Positions 48,301-56,503 of a DNA stretch of 64,000 nt are shown piece by piece. The notes under the pieces are model-generated. The model did not search any database, was not told where the DNA came from, and was given only the letters and a program-made list of their open reading frames with translations. The stretch covers positions 62,001 through 126,000 of the forward strand of contig JAUIGV010000007.1 of NCBI GenBank assembly GCA_030432565.1, in the 5' to 3' direction. This DNA is from Verrucomicrobiia bacterium (lineage in GTDB: Bacteria > Verrucomicrobiota > Verrucomicrobiia > Verrucomicrobiales > Akkermansiaceae). Position numbers and translations under genes: made by a program. Numbering within the stretch: position 1 is the stretch's first letter; every line of letters starts with the position of its first letter.

Positions 48301-48442
48301 TCTCATCAGGCCCATGGCAATGAAAACAGTTCTCCGACAAAATGGGACGGATCTCGCGATTAAAATCGGGAGGGTCTTCCGCAGCATCGAGAAGCCCGGC
48401 CAGGAAGAACCACAAGCATGGAAGAACACCACGAATTAGCAT
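45389..48442 (-). CDS. PSCyt1/DUF1549/DUF1553 planctomycete-type cytochrome protein
   Basis: 1017 residues with a signal peptide (1-~20). A PSCyt1-type haem-binding segment follows: CFHCH (C39, C42, H43) and a later MPPRDS region. DUF1549 covers ~residues 145-345 ([48 protein letters not shown]), a beta-rich insert covers ~350-690, and DUF1553 covers ~715-1000 ([46 protein letters not shown]). It acts in the periplasm; the molecular role of the family is unknown. It is always paired with DUF1501 proteins in PVC genomes and is the first gene of that pair here. Confidence 0.93.
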   Translation of the reverse strand: [1017 protein letters not shown]

Positions 48443-48765
48443 TGGGGATGACTAGCGTATTCCAATCGTTGGAGCAAGCCAGCGAATCTGTTTCACCCCA
48501 TCGGACCGAAAAAGGCACCCACGCCCCAAGATCGCATAGAATCGCTTTGGCTCGCGAAAAAGACGCTCCGTAATCCCCACTGAAGAGCACTATGGTATGC
48601 CCAACCCTCAATCCTCTCCAACTTGACTGGAATCTGAACCACTTCGCGATCACCGCGCTGCGCGCACCTTTCGCAGCCGGCGATCGCACTGCGCAAATCT
48701 TTCACAACAGGCAGCCATAAAGGAAACGCGGCTCTAACAAAAAACGAACTTCCCTGTCGTCAAAC
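48443..48765 (-). other. 323-base intergenic stretch, no supported gene; possible degraded repeat
   Basis: It lies between the PL11 lyase gene end and the PSCyt1 gene start. Open frames of ~70-110 codons run through it but lack a credible start context and show no family resemblance. The segment near 48545-48602 (tttggc..gcgaaaa ... cactatggtatgc) partly resembles 50713-50765 on the other side of the lyase gene. I see no tRNA-like sequence or clear terminator. Confidence 0.35.
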
Positions 48766-50571
48766 CTACTCTTGCGGCACATCCGTTTGCTCAATCTCCC
48801 GACCCAAATAATAACTCACCTGGGGAGCTTTATTGTAGACGACATTTTGCAGGGCAACCGACAGACGATATTGTCGGTCCATCATGAGACACCTCTGCCT
48901 GTGCTGACTTGGAATCGCCGTTGTGTAGAGACGCAGACTTTTACCTTCCGGCCCCAGGAGTAATAATTCCTCCCTCCAGTCTCCAACCAGATCGGCAGCC
49001 AAATTCGGCCATTTGCCCAGTCCCCACCATCGGCTTTCTTCCCTTCCGAATGGGAAGTCCGCCTGAAAAATTATCTTCTCACGTTCGTCTTCCCAATCCC
49101 ACTTGGCCACCCGAAATCCACTGTAGATTTCACGCAACAAATCGCCGTCCCACCAGATGACCCAATCTTGATTACGGGGGCTGTTTTTCGAAATCAACTT
49201 TCCCGTGATCGTCCGCAGGCCCGAGCGTCGGTCCCACACTTCATAGCCCTCGTGACGTGGATCAATATCAGCCACCAAGCCCGCGCTCAAATCCACCCCG
49301 GGGCTGTGTGACCAAATCACCTTCCCCGTCCTGGCACAATGCAATCCGGCCCCCGGAGTTTGCCAGGCGACCGTCCGCCCTTCGTTCTCAGTCACCAAAT
49401 ACAATTCCATTCCCTCCCGGTTCGGGTCGAGATCTCCAACCGTCAAGGTGTCGCCATGTCGTCTTCCGGTTGAAAACAATCCCTTCCCGTCATCATCCAC
49501 TACCATCGCCTGATAGACGATCTCATCCCTTCCATCTGCATCCACATCCGCCACCGCCAACGAATGCCCGCCCATGCCCGAGAATGCGTTTTGGCCGTCC
49601 TTCGAATCAAAGATCCAGCGCTTTTTCAATTCACCATCACGCCAGTCCCACGCCACCATGACCGTCCGCCCGTAGACACCGCGACACATCACCAGGCTCG
49701 GTCGTTTCCCATCCAGATAGGCCACACAGGCTAAAAATCGATCACATCGATTCCCATAGGAATCATTTCCGCCGTTACCTCCCCGGCCACCCCATCCGTC
49801 CACCGGGTCGCGTGCCGGAAGGTAATCCACGGTCATTAAGGCTGCACCCGTTTTCCCGTCAAAGACAGTGAGAAACTCGGGTCCCTCGAGGATGCGTCCG
49901 TATCTCTTGCTTTTCTCATCCCGATTCACCCAGTCGGCGGAGGCGTCACCAATGACCTTCCCCTTTGCATCCTTCGTTCCGTCGGCCGTCTTGCAGGCCA
50001 CCTCCGCTTTTCCGTCGCCATCCAGATCATAGACCATGAATTGCGTGTAGTGCTCTCCCTCGCGAATATTCTTTCCCAGTTCGATCCGCCACAACTTGGT
50101 CCCGTCCAACTCATACCCATCCAGAACCGGAGGAGAGGTCACTCCCTCATGGCTATTGTCCCTGGCCCGGCCTATCATATGAACCACCAGCTCCCACTCA
50201 CCGTCCCCATCCAAATCTCCCACCGAGCAATCCCCTGCCCGGTATCCTTCGGGCGGGTCGATGGGAATCTCCAAAAAATCGTTCACCAACACCTCAACCT
50301 GCTCCCCTTTCTCCTTCCCCCGTTTTTTCACGACATACCCCTCGGCTCCCGCTTGATCCAGAAAGCTTGTCCCCTTGATTTCCTCTTTCACCCTTTCCAG
50401 CTTCCCGCCCCGCTCCCGGTATAAGTCAAATTCCTCTCCCTTCTCCAACAAACGCCAGCTCACCATGACCTTCCCTTCGACCGTCGGCACCGCCACTCCG
50501 CCGCGCCCTGAGATTTCACCGCCCGCCACCATCAGCCCCGCCATGAAACAAACACAAAGTAACTTTTGCAC
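48766..50571 (-). CDS. Secreted rhamnogalacturonan lyase, polysaccharide lyase family 11
   Basis: 601 residues with a signal peptide (1-~18). A short Ig-like domain comes first (VSWRLLEKGEEFDLYRE), then an eight-bladed propeller with repeated calcium sites: DLDGDGEWELVV, DLDGDGKAEVACK, DVDADGRDEIVYQ and DIDPRHEGYEVWD. PL11 landmarks include GNRCDRFLACVAYLDG, MCRGVYGRT and TTAIPSQHR. The enzyme cleaves the rhamnose-galacturonate backbone of rhamnogalacturonan I by beta-elimination. This supports pectin or algal polygalacturonan use. It stands alone between a helical-repeat protein and the PSCyt1 pair, with no transporter nearby. Confidence 0.92.
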   Translation of the reverse strand: MQKLLCVCFMAGLMVAGGEISGRGGVAVPTVEGKVMVSWRLLEKGEEFDLYRERGGKLERVKEEIKGTSFLDQAGAEGYVVKKRGKEKGEQVEVLVNDFLEIPIDPPEGYRAGDCSVGDLDGDGEWELVVHMIGRARDNSHEGVTSPPVLDGYELDGTKLWRIELGKNIREGEHYTQFMVYDLDGDGKAEVACKTADGTKDAKGKVIGDASADWVNRDEKSKRYGRILEGPEFLTVFDGKTGAALMTVDYLPARDPVDGWGGRGGNGGNDSYGNRCDRFLACVAYLDGKRPSLVMCRGVYGRTVMVAWDWRDGELKKRWIFDSKDGQNAFSGMGGHSLAVADVDADGRDEIVYQAMVVDDDGKGLFSTGRRHGDTLTVGDLDPNREGMELYLVTENEGRTVAWQTPGAGLHCARTGKVIWSHSPGVDLSAGLVADIDPRHEGYEVWDRRSGLRTITGKLISKNSPRNQDWVIWWDGDLLREIYSGFRVAKWDWEDEREKIIFQADFPFGREESRWWGLGKWPNLAADLVGDWREELLLLGPEGKSLRLYTTAIPSQHRQRCLMMDRQYRLSVALQNVVYNKAPQVSYYLGREIEQTDVPQE

Positions 50572-50955
50572 AAATCAGTCTACGTGAAACCATGGACGGA
50601 ATCAAATCTCCGAAAAAGCCGATCTCGCCTACGCAAACAGGCGTCTCAACGACTTTGCCCGCACTTCGATCATGTGAGGCCTCAACCAATTCTCGAAAGG
50701 TCCCGCCGGGTTTTTTGGCAAAGCGAAAAGCATCCCGGCTTCATATTGGGTCACCATGGCATACTTGTTATTTCTCAAAATTCAGACCGTTGGCGACAAC
50801 CAGAATCATCGAGATAATCGTTATACTACTTGCCGGGGCTGGAGCGGGCATCGCCCGATGTCCGCATTATCACGCTGAGATCGGGACAAGGATTCAAAGT
50901 GGCGCCCGGATCTTTCCGGTGAATTCCGTGGAGTTCGTCTGAAAAAATAACATCC
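50572..50955. other. 384-base intergenic stretch upstream of the PL11 lyase gene, no supported gene
   Basis: It separates the PL11 start from the end of the helical-repeat gene. A plus-strand frame (50592-50942) has unlikely composition and no recognisable domain. The stretch around 50713-50765 (ttttggcaaagcgaaaa ... caccatggcatac) has weak similarity to the intergenic region on the far side of the lyase gene. No clear promoter or hairpin was found by eye; it presumably contains the lyase gene promoter. Confidence 0.3.
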
Positions 50956-52284
50956 CTAACGTCCCGGCCCGCGTCCCCGGCCACGTGAAGCCTCTTCAAC
51001 CACCCTTTGTTGGGCTTCCGGGGTAAGACCACTATTGGGGAGCCATGCTTTTGCCTCATCGGCATTCGACCTCACCCACGAACGGGCGACGGATTCAAGC
51101 GTTTGGGTTCGCAAATTCTCATCTCCAATCGAACGAGCCCATTCGGCGGCAACCGATGGGTCTTCCCGGTCGTATGACTGGGCAAAAGAACTCACCGCGG
51201 CATCACGAGCAGGCGATTCATCCATTGTGGTCAAATACGTTCCCGCTGCGGTAGGATCTTCCCTGGTCCAACGCCCCATCGACTCCCGCATGGCACTCGC
51301 CTGGGTCGCTTCGGGCAAATCTTCCGCCCACGAAACGGCCGCAGCGGGATCCTTGCGTGCCAATTCCTCCGAAATTTCACGAACAGCCCGCTCGGCATAG
51401 TCCTTATCCGCGTGGGACTTTACCCAATCGGCAGCTGCTTCAGGATCTCCCTCGGCATAACTTTCGGCAACCTGATCAAAAGCCGAGGCCTTGATGGAGC
51501 CCTCTGGAAGAGACTCGGCCCAAGCGGTTGCCTGGGACATTCCACGCTGAATTTGGGCTTGGGCAATCGCCTCCATCTGACGGTCAATCGCATATCCTCT
51601 CCAGCGATCGTCCCCACCCTCTCCCTCCCGGGCTGCATCCAACTCCAAAACATAAGCCGTGGCGGCTTCCGGATCCACGGTCGCCAATCCACTCACCACA
51701 CCTTGCGTCAACATCCCTTTCTCAAAGCCCCCTTCGAGACCGTCAAGATGGGCCTTGGCCGCAACGGGGTCGGTAGAGGCCCATCCCTTCATCGCAGAAA
51801 TTGAGGCAAATCCGCGGCGACGTCCGTCACCACCCATTTCGTTGACTGCAGCCAAGGCAGCTTCGCCATCAAGCTTTCCCCAAGCCTCAAGAAGCAACCC
51901 CATCTGCTGGCCGGTATCACCACCCTTCCGCTGCTTCTCAAGTAGGGCTTCAAAAACCTCCCGGGCATTCTCCGACTTCAACTCGAGAAGGAGATCAGCA
52001 AACATCTTGTTCGCCCTCAGCGCATCAGTCTCCTGTTGATATTGTGCTACGGTTACCCCTTGACCCGAACCGCTGGATCCTCCGTCAGGCGAGCCAGCAG
52101 TCGCCCCCCCGCCGCTCGACCCACTCCGGGAACTCCCTCCGCTGCGACTTGAAAGCCCCGCCTTGGATCCATTTACATCCTTGGCCGCTTGATTTTCCTC
52201 GCTGGTCTTGCCGGAGCTCCCAATTAAAAAAGCAGCAACGGCAACAACGAGCCAGATAAGGTTCAGAGTGAGAGTATTTTTCAT
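50956..52284 (-). CDS. Membrane-anchored helical-repeat protein with 'DPxAAAxW' repeats
   Basis: The ATG at 52284 gives 442 residues and starts just before a membrane helix (TLNLIWLVVAVAAFLIG, residues 4-20). A Ser/Gly-rich linker (~30-75) follows, then a helical array of ~30-40-residue units, each carrying an Asp-Pro-x-Ala-Ala-like turn: STDPVAAKAHLDGL, TVDPEAATAYVLEL, EGDPEAAADWVKSH, RKDPAAAVSWAEDL, REDPTAAGTYLTTM and REDPSVAAEWARSI. The pattern recalls Sel1/TPR-like solenoids but with short units. I know it as a recurrent Verrucomicrobia type without function. It is probably a periplasmic scaffold. The divergent sigma/kinase pair lies upstream. Confidence 0.75.
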   Translation of the reverse strand: MKNTLTLNLIWLVVAVAAFLIGSSGKTSEENQAAKDVNGSKAGLSSRSGGSSRSGSSGGGATAGSPDGGSSGSGQGVTVAQYQQETDALRANKMFADLLLELKSENAREVFEALLEKQRKGGDTGQQMGLLLEAWGKLDGEAALAAVNEMGGDGRRRGFASISAMKGWASTDPVAAKAHLDGLEGGFEKGMLTQGVVSGLATVDPEAATAYVLELDAAREGEGGDDRWRGYAIDRQMEAIAQAQIQRGMSQATAWAESLPEGSIKASAFDQVAESYAEGDPEAAADWVKSHADKDYAERAVREISEELARKDPAAAVSWAEDLPEATQASAMRESMGRWTREDPTAAGTYLTTMDESPARDAAVSSFAQSYDREDPSVAAEWARSIGDENLRTQTLESVARSWVRSNADEAKAWLPNSGLTPEAQQRVVEEASRGRGRGPGR

Positions 52285-52404
52285 GATGACTTGTAGTTGG
52301 TTGGGTATTCGCTCCGTATCCTCGCCGGACGAAAGCATTTCTCCCTTTAACCTTTACATGCGGCTTCCGCGGAAAAGTCCGCAAAGATTCATCAAAAAAA
52401 ACGC

Positions 52405-52950
52405 CTAACCCAGCCGCTGCTTGAGCCAGACCCGCCCAAACTGCCAGATTCCCTCGGCCGTCCTCTTTTTCAAGCCCATGGCATCGGCGGTTTCCTGCAT
52501 CGTCATTCCAACGAAATATCGCAGCTTTACCAGCTCTGCGACCTCGGGATCCTCTTGCTCCAACTCCTCCATAACCTCGTGAACCGCCAGCAACTCAGAG
52601 ACCGGAGCTGAAAACTCGATCAATTCTTCGGAGAACTTTGCCACATGGTCTCCTCCACCTCTCTTATCCGCACTCTTTTTCCGCGCATGATCCACTAAAA
52701 TTCGTCTCATCGCTTCAGCCGCCGCTCCGAAAAAATGTCGCCGGTTTTCCCACCGCTTTTGCGTCGTCCCGCCCAAGGTCAACCAAGCTTCATGCACAAG
52801 TGCGGTCGCCTGAAGAGTATGCCCCTTTCGCTCTCCCGCCATTTTCCCGCGAGCCAGAAGTCTCAGCTCCTCGTAGACTACATCCAGCAGCTCCTGGCTC
52901 GATGCCTGCCCCTTTTCCATCCAGGAAAGAATCAAGGTCACATCGTCCAT
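52405..52950 (-). CDS. ECF sigma factor (Sig-70 ECF, TIGR02999-like)
   Basis: I choose the ATG at 52950 (181 residues); the longer frame to 53178 runs under the kinase gene. Region 2 is VTLILSWMEKGQ..DVVYEELRLLA and the conserved TALVHEAWLTL, then RRHFFGAAAEAMRRILVDHARKKSADKRGG; region 4 is LVKLRYFVGMTMQETADAMGLKKRTAEGIWQFGRVWL. This group in PVC bacteria is usually encoded beside a Ser/Thr kinase that controls it. Here the kinase gene is divergent, 98 bases apart. No anti-sigma factor is visible. Targets are unknown. Confidence 0.9.
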   Translation of the reverse strand: MDDVTLILSWMEKGQASSQELLDVVYEELRLLARGKMAGERKGHTLQATALVHEAWLTLGGTTQKRWENRRHFFGAAAEAMRRILVDHARKKSADKRGGGDHVAKFSEELIEFSAPVSELLAVHEVMEELEQEDPEVAELVKLRYFVGMTMQETADAMGLKKRTAEGIWQFGRVWLKQRLG

Positions 52951-53048
52951 AGATCTCGGATACTGCCAGACTCGAGAGCATTTGAAAAGTTTCGTATTCC
53001 TTCCTAAAAAATGGCAATTTCCCTGCGGAGTCTGCAAATTTTTTGCGC

Positions 53049-56000
53049 ATGAACAAAACCGGAGGCTCTTCCAAAACGAACCTCCACAAAAAGGAACAAG
53101 TGGCTTCATCTTCATCAACGGACAAAGAGAAAGGATTACGCGAAATTTTCGCCGACCTTCTGGATTGCAACAGTCCAAAAGAACAGGAAGCCCTGCTTGA
53201 ACAAGTTGGCCGACAAAATCCCAATTTGCGGGATCAAGTGAAATCCATGCTCGAGGACCACCGGAAGCTTGATGACTTTCTCTTAACCCCTGTCCTCGGA
53301 GATCGCACCTCCCGCCCCCCTTTATTGGAGAACCTCAGTGGCACGAAACTCGGCCCCTATGAACTGATCCGAGTGATTGGTGAGGGAGGCGGTGGCACGG
53401 TCTACCTTGCTGTTCAAAAAGATCCGGTCAAACGACAGGTCGCCCTCAAAATCCTTAAGACAGGTGCGAATTCAGCCAATGTCCTGGATCGCTTTGAAGC
53501 GGAACGGCACACGCTGGCCATGATGGATCATCCTGGAATTGCGAAGGTACTTGATGCCGGGAAGACGGAGAGTGGAAGACCATTTTTCGTGATGGAATAC
53601 GTGGACGGCGACCCCGTGACAGAGTATTGCGACGAGCACCACTTCACCATTCGACAGCGACTGGATGTTTTCATCAAAATCTGCCGCGCCCTTGAGCACG
53701 CCCACCAAAAAGGGATCATCCATCGCGACCTCAAGCCTTCAAACATCCTCGTTCGCGAAGAGGACGCCAAATCAGCACCAAAAGTCATCGACTTTGGAGT
53801 CGCCAAAGCGATGGACCCCTTTGAAGGAGCTCCCCTCAAGTTAACCTTGAATGACCCGATCATCGGAACACCAGCTTACATGAGCCCCGAACAGGCGGCA
53901 GACGGCAGACGTGATATCGACACGCGGGCAGACATCTATTCCCTGGGCGTCATCCTTTTCGAGCTACTCACCGGGATAACACCCCTCGAATCCGCTCTCG
54001 GCGAGGATGAAAGCACAGGGGAAGCTCTCGCACTCCTCAATCAAGGTCGCTTTCTCCGACCTTCTTCGTACTTTGAGAGCCTGGATCCAATCAAAGCTGT
54101 GGAAATCGCACAAGCACGGTCATGCTCTCCCAAGCGACTCCTCTCCGAAATACGTGGTGATCTTGACTGGGTGGTGATGACCTGTCTCGAGAAAGACCGC
54201 GACCGGAGATACGGCAGCAGCAACGAGCTGGCCCGCGACCTTGAGCTGCATCTTGAAGGCTCACCCATCAGGGCAAGACCGCCGAGTTGGCAATATCGGA
54301 TGGGACGCTTCATCAGTAGAAATCGCGTGACCGTCAGTCTATCGGGTTTTCTTGCCATCGCACTCCTCTCCACTACGGCAGTCAGCTACCTTTCCGGAGT
54401 CCGGGCGCGACGAGCGAAGGAAACCGAAAAGGACCTGCGTCTCAGAGCTGAACAAGATCGCTCCCTTGCCATCGCATCTTCGACAGAGGCCCGTCTGCAT
54501 CAATATGTAGCCAATATCAATCTCGCGCATCAGGCCATTTCCAATGGACACCTTTCCAAGGCCCGACTTCTTTTGGAGCGCTGGAATCCGGAAGGCTCGC
54601 AGGATGAAGATTTGAGAGGTTTCGAGTGGTGGTATCTCATGGATCGCTGCGCCGAGGACGACCACGTGACTCTTCCGCTTCTTGGAAGCCCCGCAGATGC
54701 CCTTTCCTTCTCGCCGGACGGTCGCCTCGTGGCAATCGCCACCCGGGGCCAGGTGCATCTCTGGTCCTGCCATGAAAAGCGGATTGCTTCAACCTTCGAC
54801 CATGACGGAAAGTCGGTGGAATTTTCAGGAGACGGACGCCAACTTCTGATCACCGGCCGGGAAGGAGTGATTGTCATCGATCTTGCCTTGGAAAGGCCCA
54901 TCTGGGAGCTTGAGGGCTACGGTCAGAGCGCCTCCTTTTCACCTGACGGTTCTCGACTGGCGACCACCGGAGCGGACGGCACCTATATGTGGAACACCAA
55001 AACCTGGACCCGTGAAAAATATTTCGCTCTCGCAGCCGACGCTGTACTTTTCTCACCTATAACCGGAGTTCTCGCTGCCCAAACAAACGAAGGGATCACG
55101 TTACTGGCACCGGAAGAATCAAAAGCTCCCGTCATGATTGAAAACTCAACCCGGAGTTTCCCCGGAAAGCATGTCTTCCGTTTTTCACCCGATGGCCGGT
55201 TTTTTGTCTTTGCCAAAAACGAAGATCCGAGTCCGGACGGTTTTGCGATTGCTCTTTGCGATGTAGAAAACGGACGCGAAATCGAATTGCTTGCCCGAAG
55301 CCCCCAATCCGATCGACATAACGGAAGAATCTCAGAAATGGGATTTGACCGGGAAGGCAAATACCTGGTGACCGGAAGCCGGGATCACTCGGTTCGGATT
55401 TGGGACTTCAATAAAGGAAAACTGAAACGCAAGCTCCTGGGGCATCGGAGCGAAGTTCTTTCGGTGGCTTTCTCTCCGGACGGTTTGTCTGTCGCCAGCG
55501 GAAGTAAGGACGGTGAAGTGAGAATTTGGCCCACGCAGCAGCAAATCCAACAGCCTACCATTAATGGGGCCTGGGTGCCTCTCGAATTTCTGCCGCCTGG
55601 AAACAAGCTTGTCGGCTATCATGCCTCCGGAAAGCTGGGAACCTTCGATCTTGAAACCGGTGAAATGGTTGGTTCGAATCCGGCACCGGCCCTTACTCAA
55701 AAAGAGGGTTTCGGAATCCCGGTTGATCAAAAAAAATCTACACGAGTCGAGAGAATCGGGCCTGGGCTCATCAAAGTCACCCACCTTGGCGATCAGACAA
55801 CGGTAACCATCTCTTCAGACCTTAAGAGTATTGATTCTCTGACTCTCTCCCCCGATGGCTTGTGGCTGGCGGCCACCAACATGCGGAAAGGATTACGCTG
55901 CTGGAACCTGAAATCCCCGGAGAATCCCATCATAGCGAACGAGGCGAGTGTTGCTCTTTTTACCAATGATGGCAAATCACTGGTGACGCTCGCAAAGAGT

Positions 56001-56450
56001 GGTTTGGTCATCTCCTATGCCACCTCCAACGGCCTTGAAAAAGGCCGATTCCAGTTGCAACCATTCGAGCCAGGCAGTCGATTTGCCCTCTCTCCCAATG
56101 GCTCAATTCTGGCAGCAACACTCGGGTTTCGAGACTACGAAAACGCGATTATAGTTTTAGATTCGCAGTCAGGGAAAGAACTTGGTTTGCTCAAAGGACA
56201 CAAACAGGGAATCTGGAATCTCTCCTTCTCCCCGGACGGCAGGACCCTCGCAAGCAGTGGCAGTGGTGGGACCATTCGGCTCTGGAACGTTGCCACTGAA
56301 ACCGAGCTTTTCGCCATTCGCCGCAGTGGAACATCCATCAGCAACCTCAACTTCAGTCCCGACGGAGGAATCTTGATCGCAGGATCACCCGCGTTTTCCA
56401 AAAACCCCGGACTCCAGATTTACCGGGGTCTGCCAAAAAACAGCGAATGA
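53049..56450 (+). CDS. Transmembrane Ser/Thr protein kinase with WD40 propeller sensor
   Basis: The ATG at 53049 gives 1133 residues; a TTG six bases earlier is less likely. A short N-terminal helical region (~20-90) precedes a Hanks-type kinase (~104-400): glycine loop GEGGGGTVY, K134, HRDLKPSN with D227, DFG with D248, and GTPAYMSPEQ. A membrane helix lies at ~427-450 (VSLSGFLAIALLSTTAV). A long coiled linker leads to a WD40-type propeller region (~540-1133) with repeated 'FSPDGRxLA...G...xxxxW' units. The kinase faces the cytosol and the propeller the periplasm, if the single span is right. It is divergent from the ECF sigma gene and may phosphorylate that factor. Confidence 0.92.
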   Translation: MNKTGGSSKTNLHKKEQVASSSSTDKEKGLREIFADLLDCNSPKEQEALLEQVGRQNPNLRDQVKSMLEDHRKLDDFLLTPVLGDRTSRPPLLENLSGTKLGPYELIRVIGEGGGGTVYLAVQKDPVKRQVALKILKTGANSANVLDRFEAERHTLAMMDHPGIAKVLDAGKTESGRPFFVMEYVDGDPVTEYCDEHHFTIRQRLDVFIKICRALEHAHQKGIIHRDLKPSNILVREEDAKSAPKVIDFGVAKAMDPFEGAPLKLTLNDPIIGTPAYMSPEQAADGRRDIDTRADIYSLGVILFELLTGITPLESALGEDESTGEALALLNQGRFLRPSSYFESLDPIKAVEIAQARSCSPKRLLSEIRGDLDWVVMTCLEKDRDRRYGSSNELARDLELHLEGSPIRARPPSWQYRMGRFISRNRVTVSLSGFLAIALLSTTAVSYLSGVRARRAKETEKDLRLRAEQDRSLAIASSTEARLHQYVANINLAHQAISNGHLSKARLLLERWNPEGSQDEDLRGFEWWYLMDRCAEDDHVTLPLLGSPADALSFSPDGRLVAIATRGQVHLWSCHEKRIASTFDHDGKSVEFSGDGRQLLITGREGVIVIDLALERPIWELEGYGQSASFSPDGSRLATTGADGTYMWNTKTWTREKYFALAADAVLFSPITGVLAAQTNEGITLLAPEESKAPVMIENSTRSFPGKHVFRFSPDGRFFVFAKNEDPSPDGFAIALCDVENGREIELLARSPQSDRHNGRISEMGFDREGKYLVTGSRDHSVRIWDFNKGKLKRKLLGHRSEVLSVAFSPDGLSVASGSKDGEVRIWPTQQQIQQPTINGAWVPLEFLPPGNKLVGYHASGKLGTFDLETGEMVGSNPAPALTQKEGFGIPVDQKKSTRVERIGPGLIKVTHLGDQTTVTISSDLKSIDSLTLSPDGLWLAATNMRKGLRCWNLKSPENPIIANEASVALFTNDGKSLVTLAKSGLVISYATSNGLEKGRFQLQPFEPGSRFALSPNGSILAATLGFRDYENAIIVLDSQSGKELGLLKGHKQGIWNLSFSPDGRTLASSGSGGTIRLWNVATETELFAIRRSGTSISNLNFSPDGGILIAGSPAFSKNPGLQIYRGLPKNSE

Positions 56451-56503
56451 TACTTGTCCTTACTGGTTGAAGAGCAACAAACGACGACCCAACAATCCTC
56501 TCC

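Noticed and set aside
47453-48439. A long plus-strand frame (328 codons)
   Set aside because: It lies entirely antisense to the PSCyt1/DUF1549 gene, with Arg/Pro/Ile-rich composition typical of a shadow frame.
48493-48705. A minus-strand 70-codon frame between the PL11 and PSCyt1 genes
   Set aside because: No recognisable family or start context; it may be part of a degraded repeat, so I do not call a gene.
50626-50643. A small inverted repeat cgcct/aggcg
   Set aside because: Five base pairs with an 8-base loop is within chance for this composition.
50592-50942. A plus-strand 116-codon frame upstream of the lyase gene
   Set aside because: No domain, no start context and shadow-like composition; I leave the stretch as intergenic.
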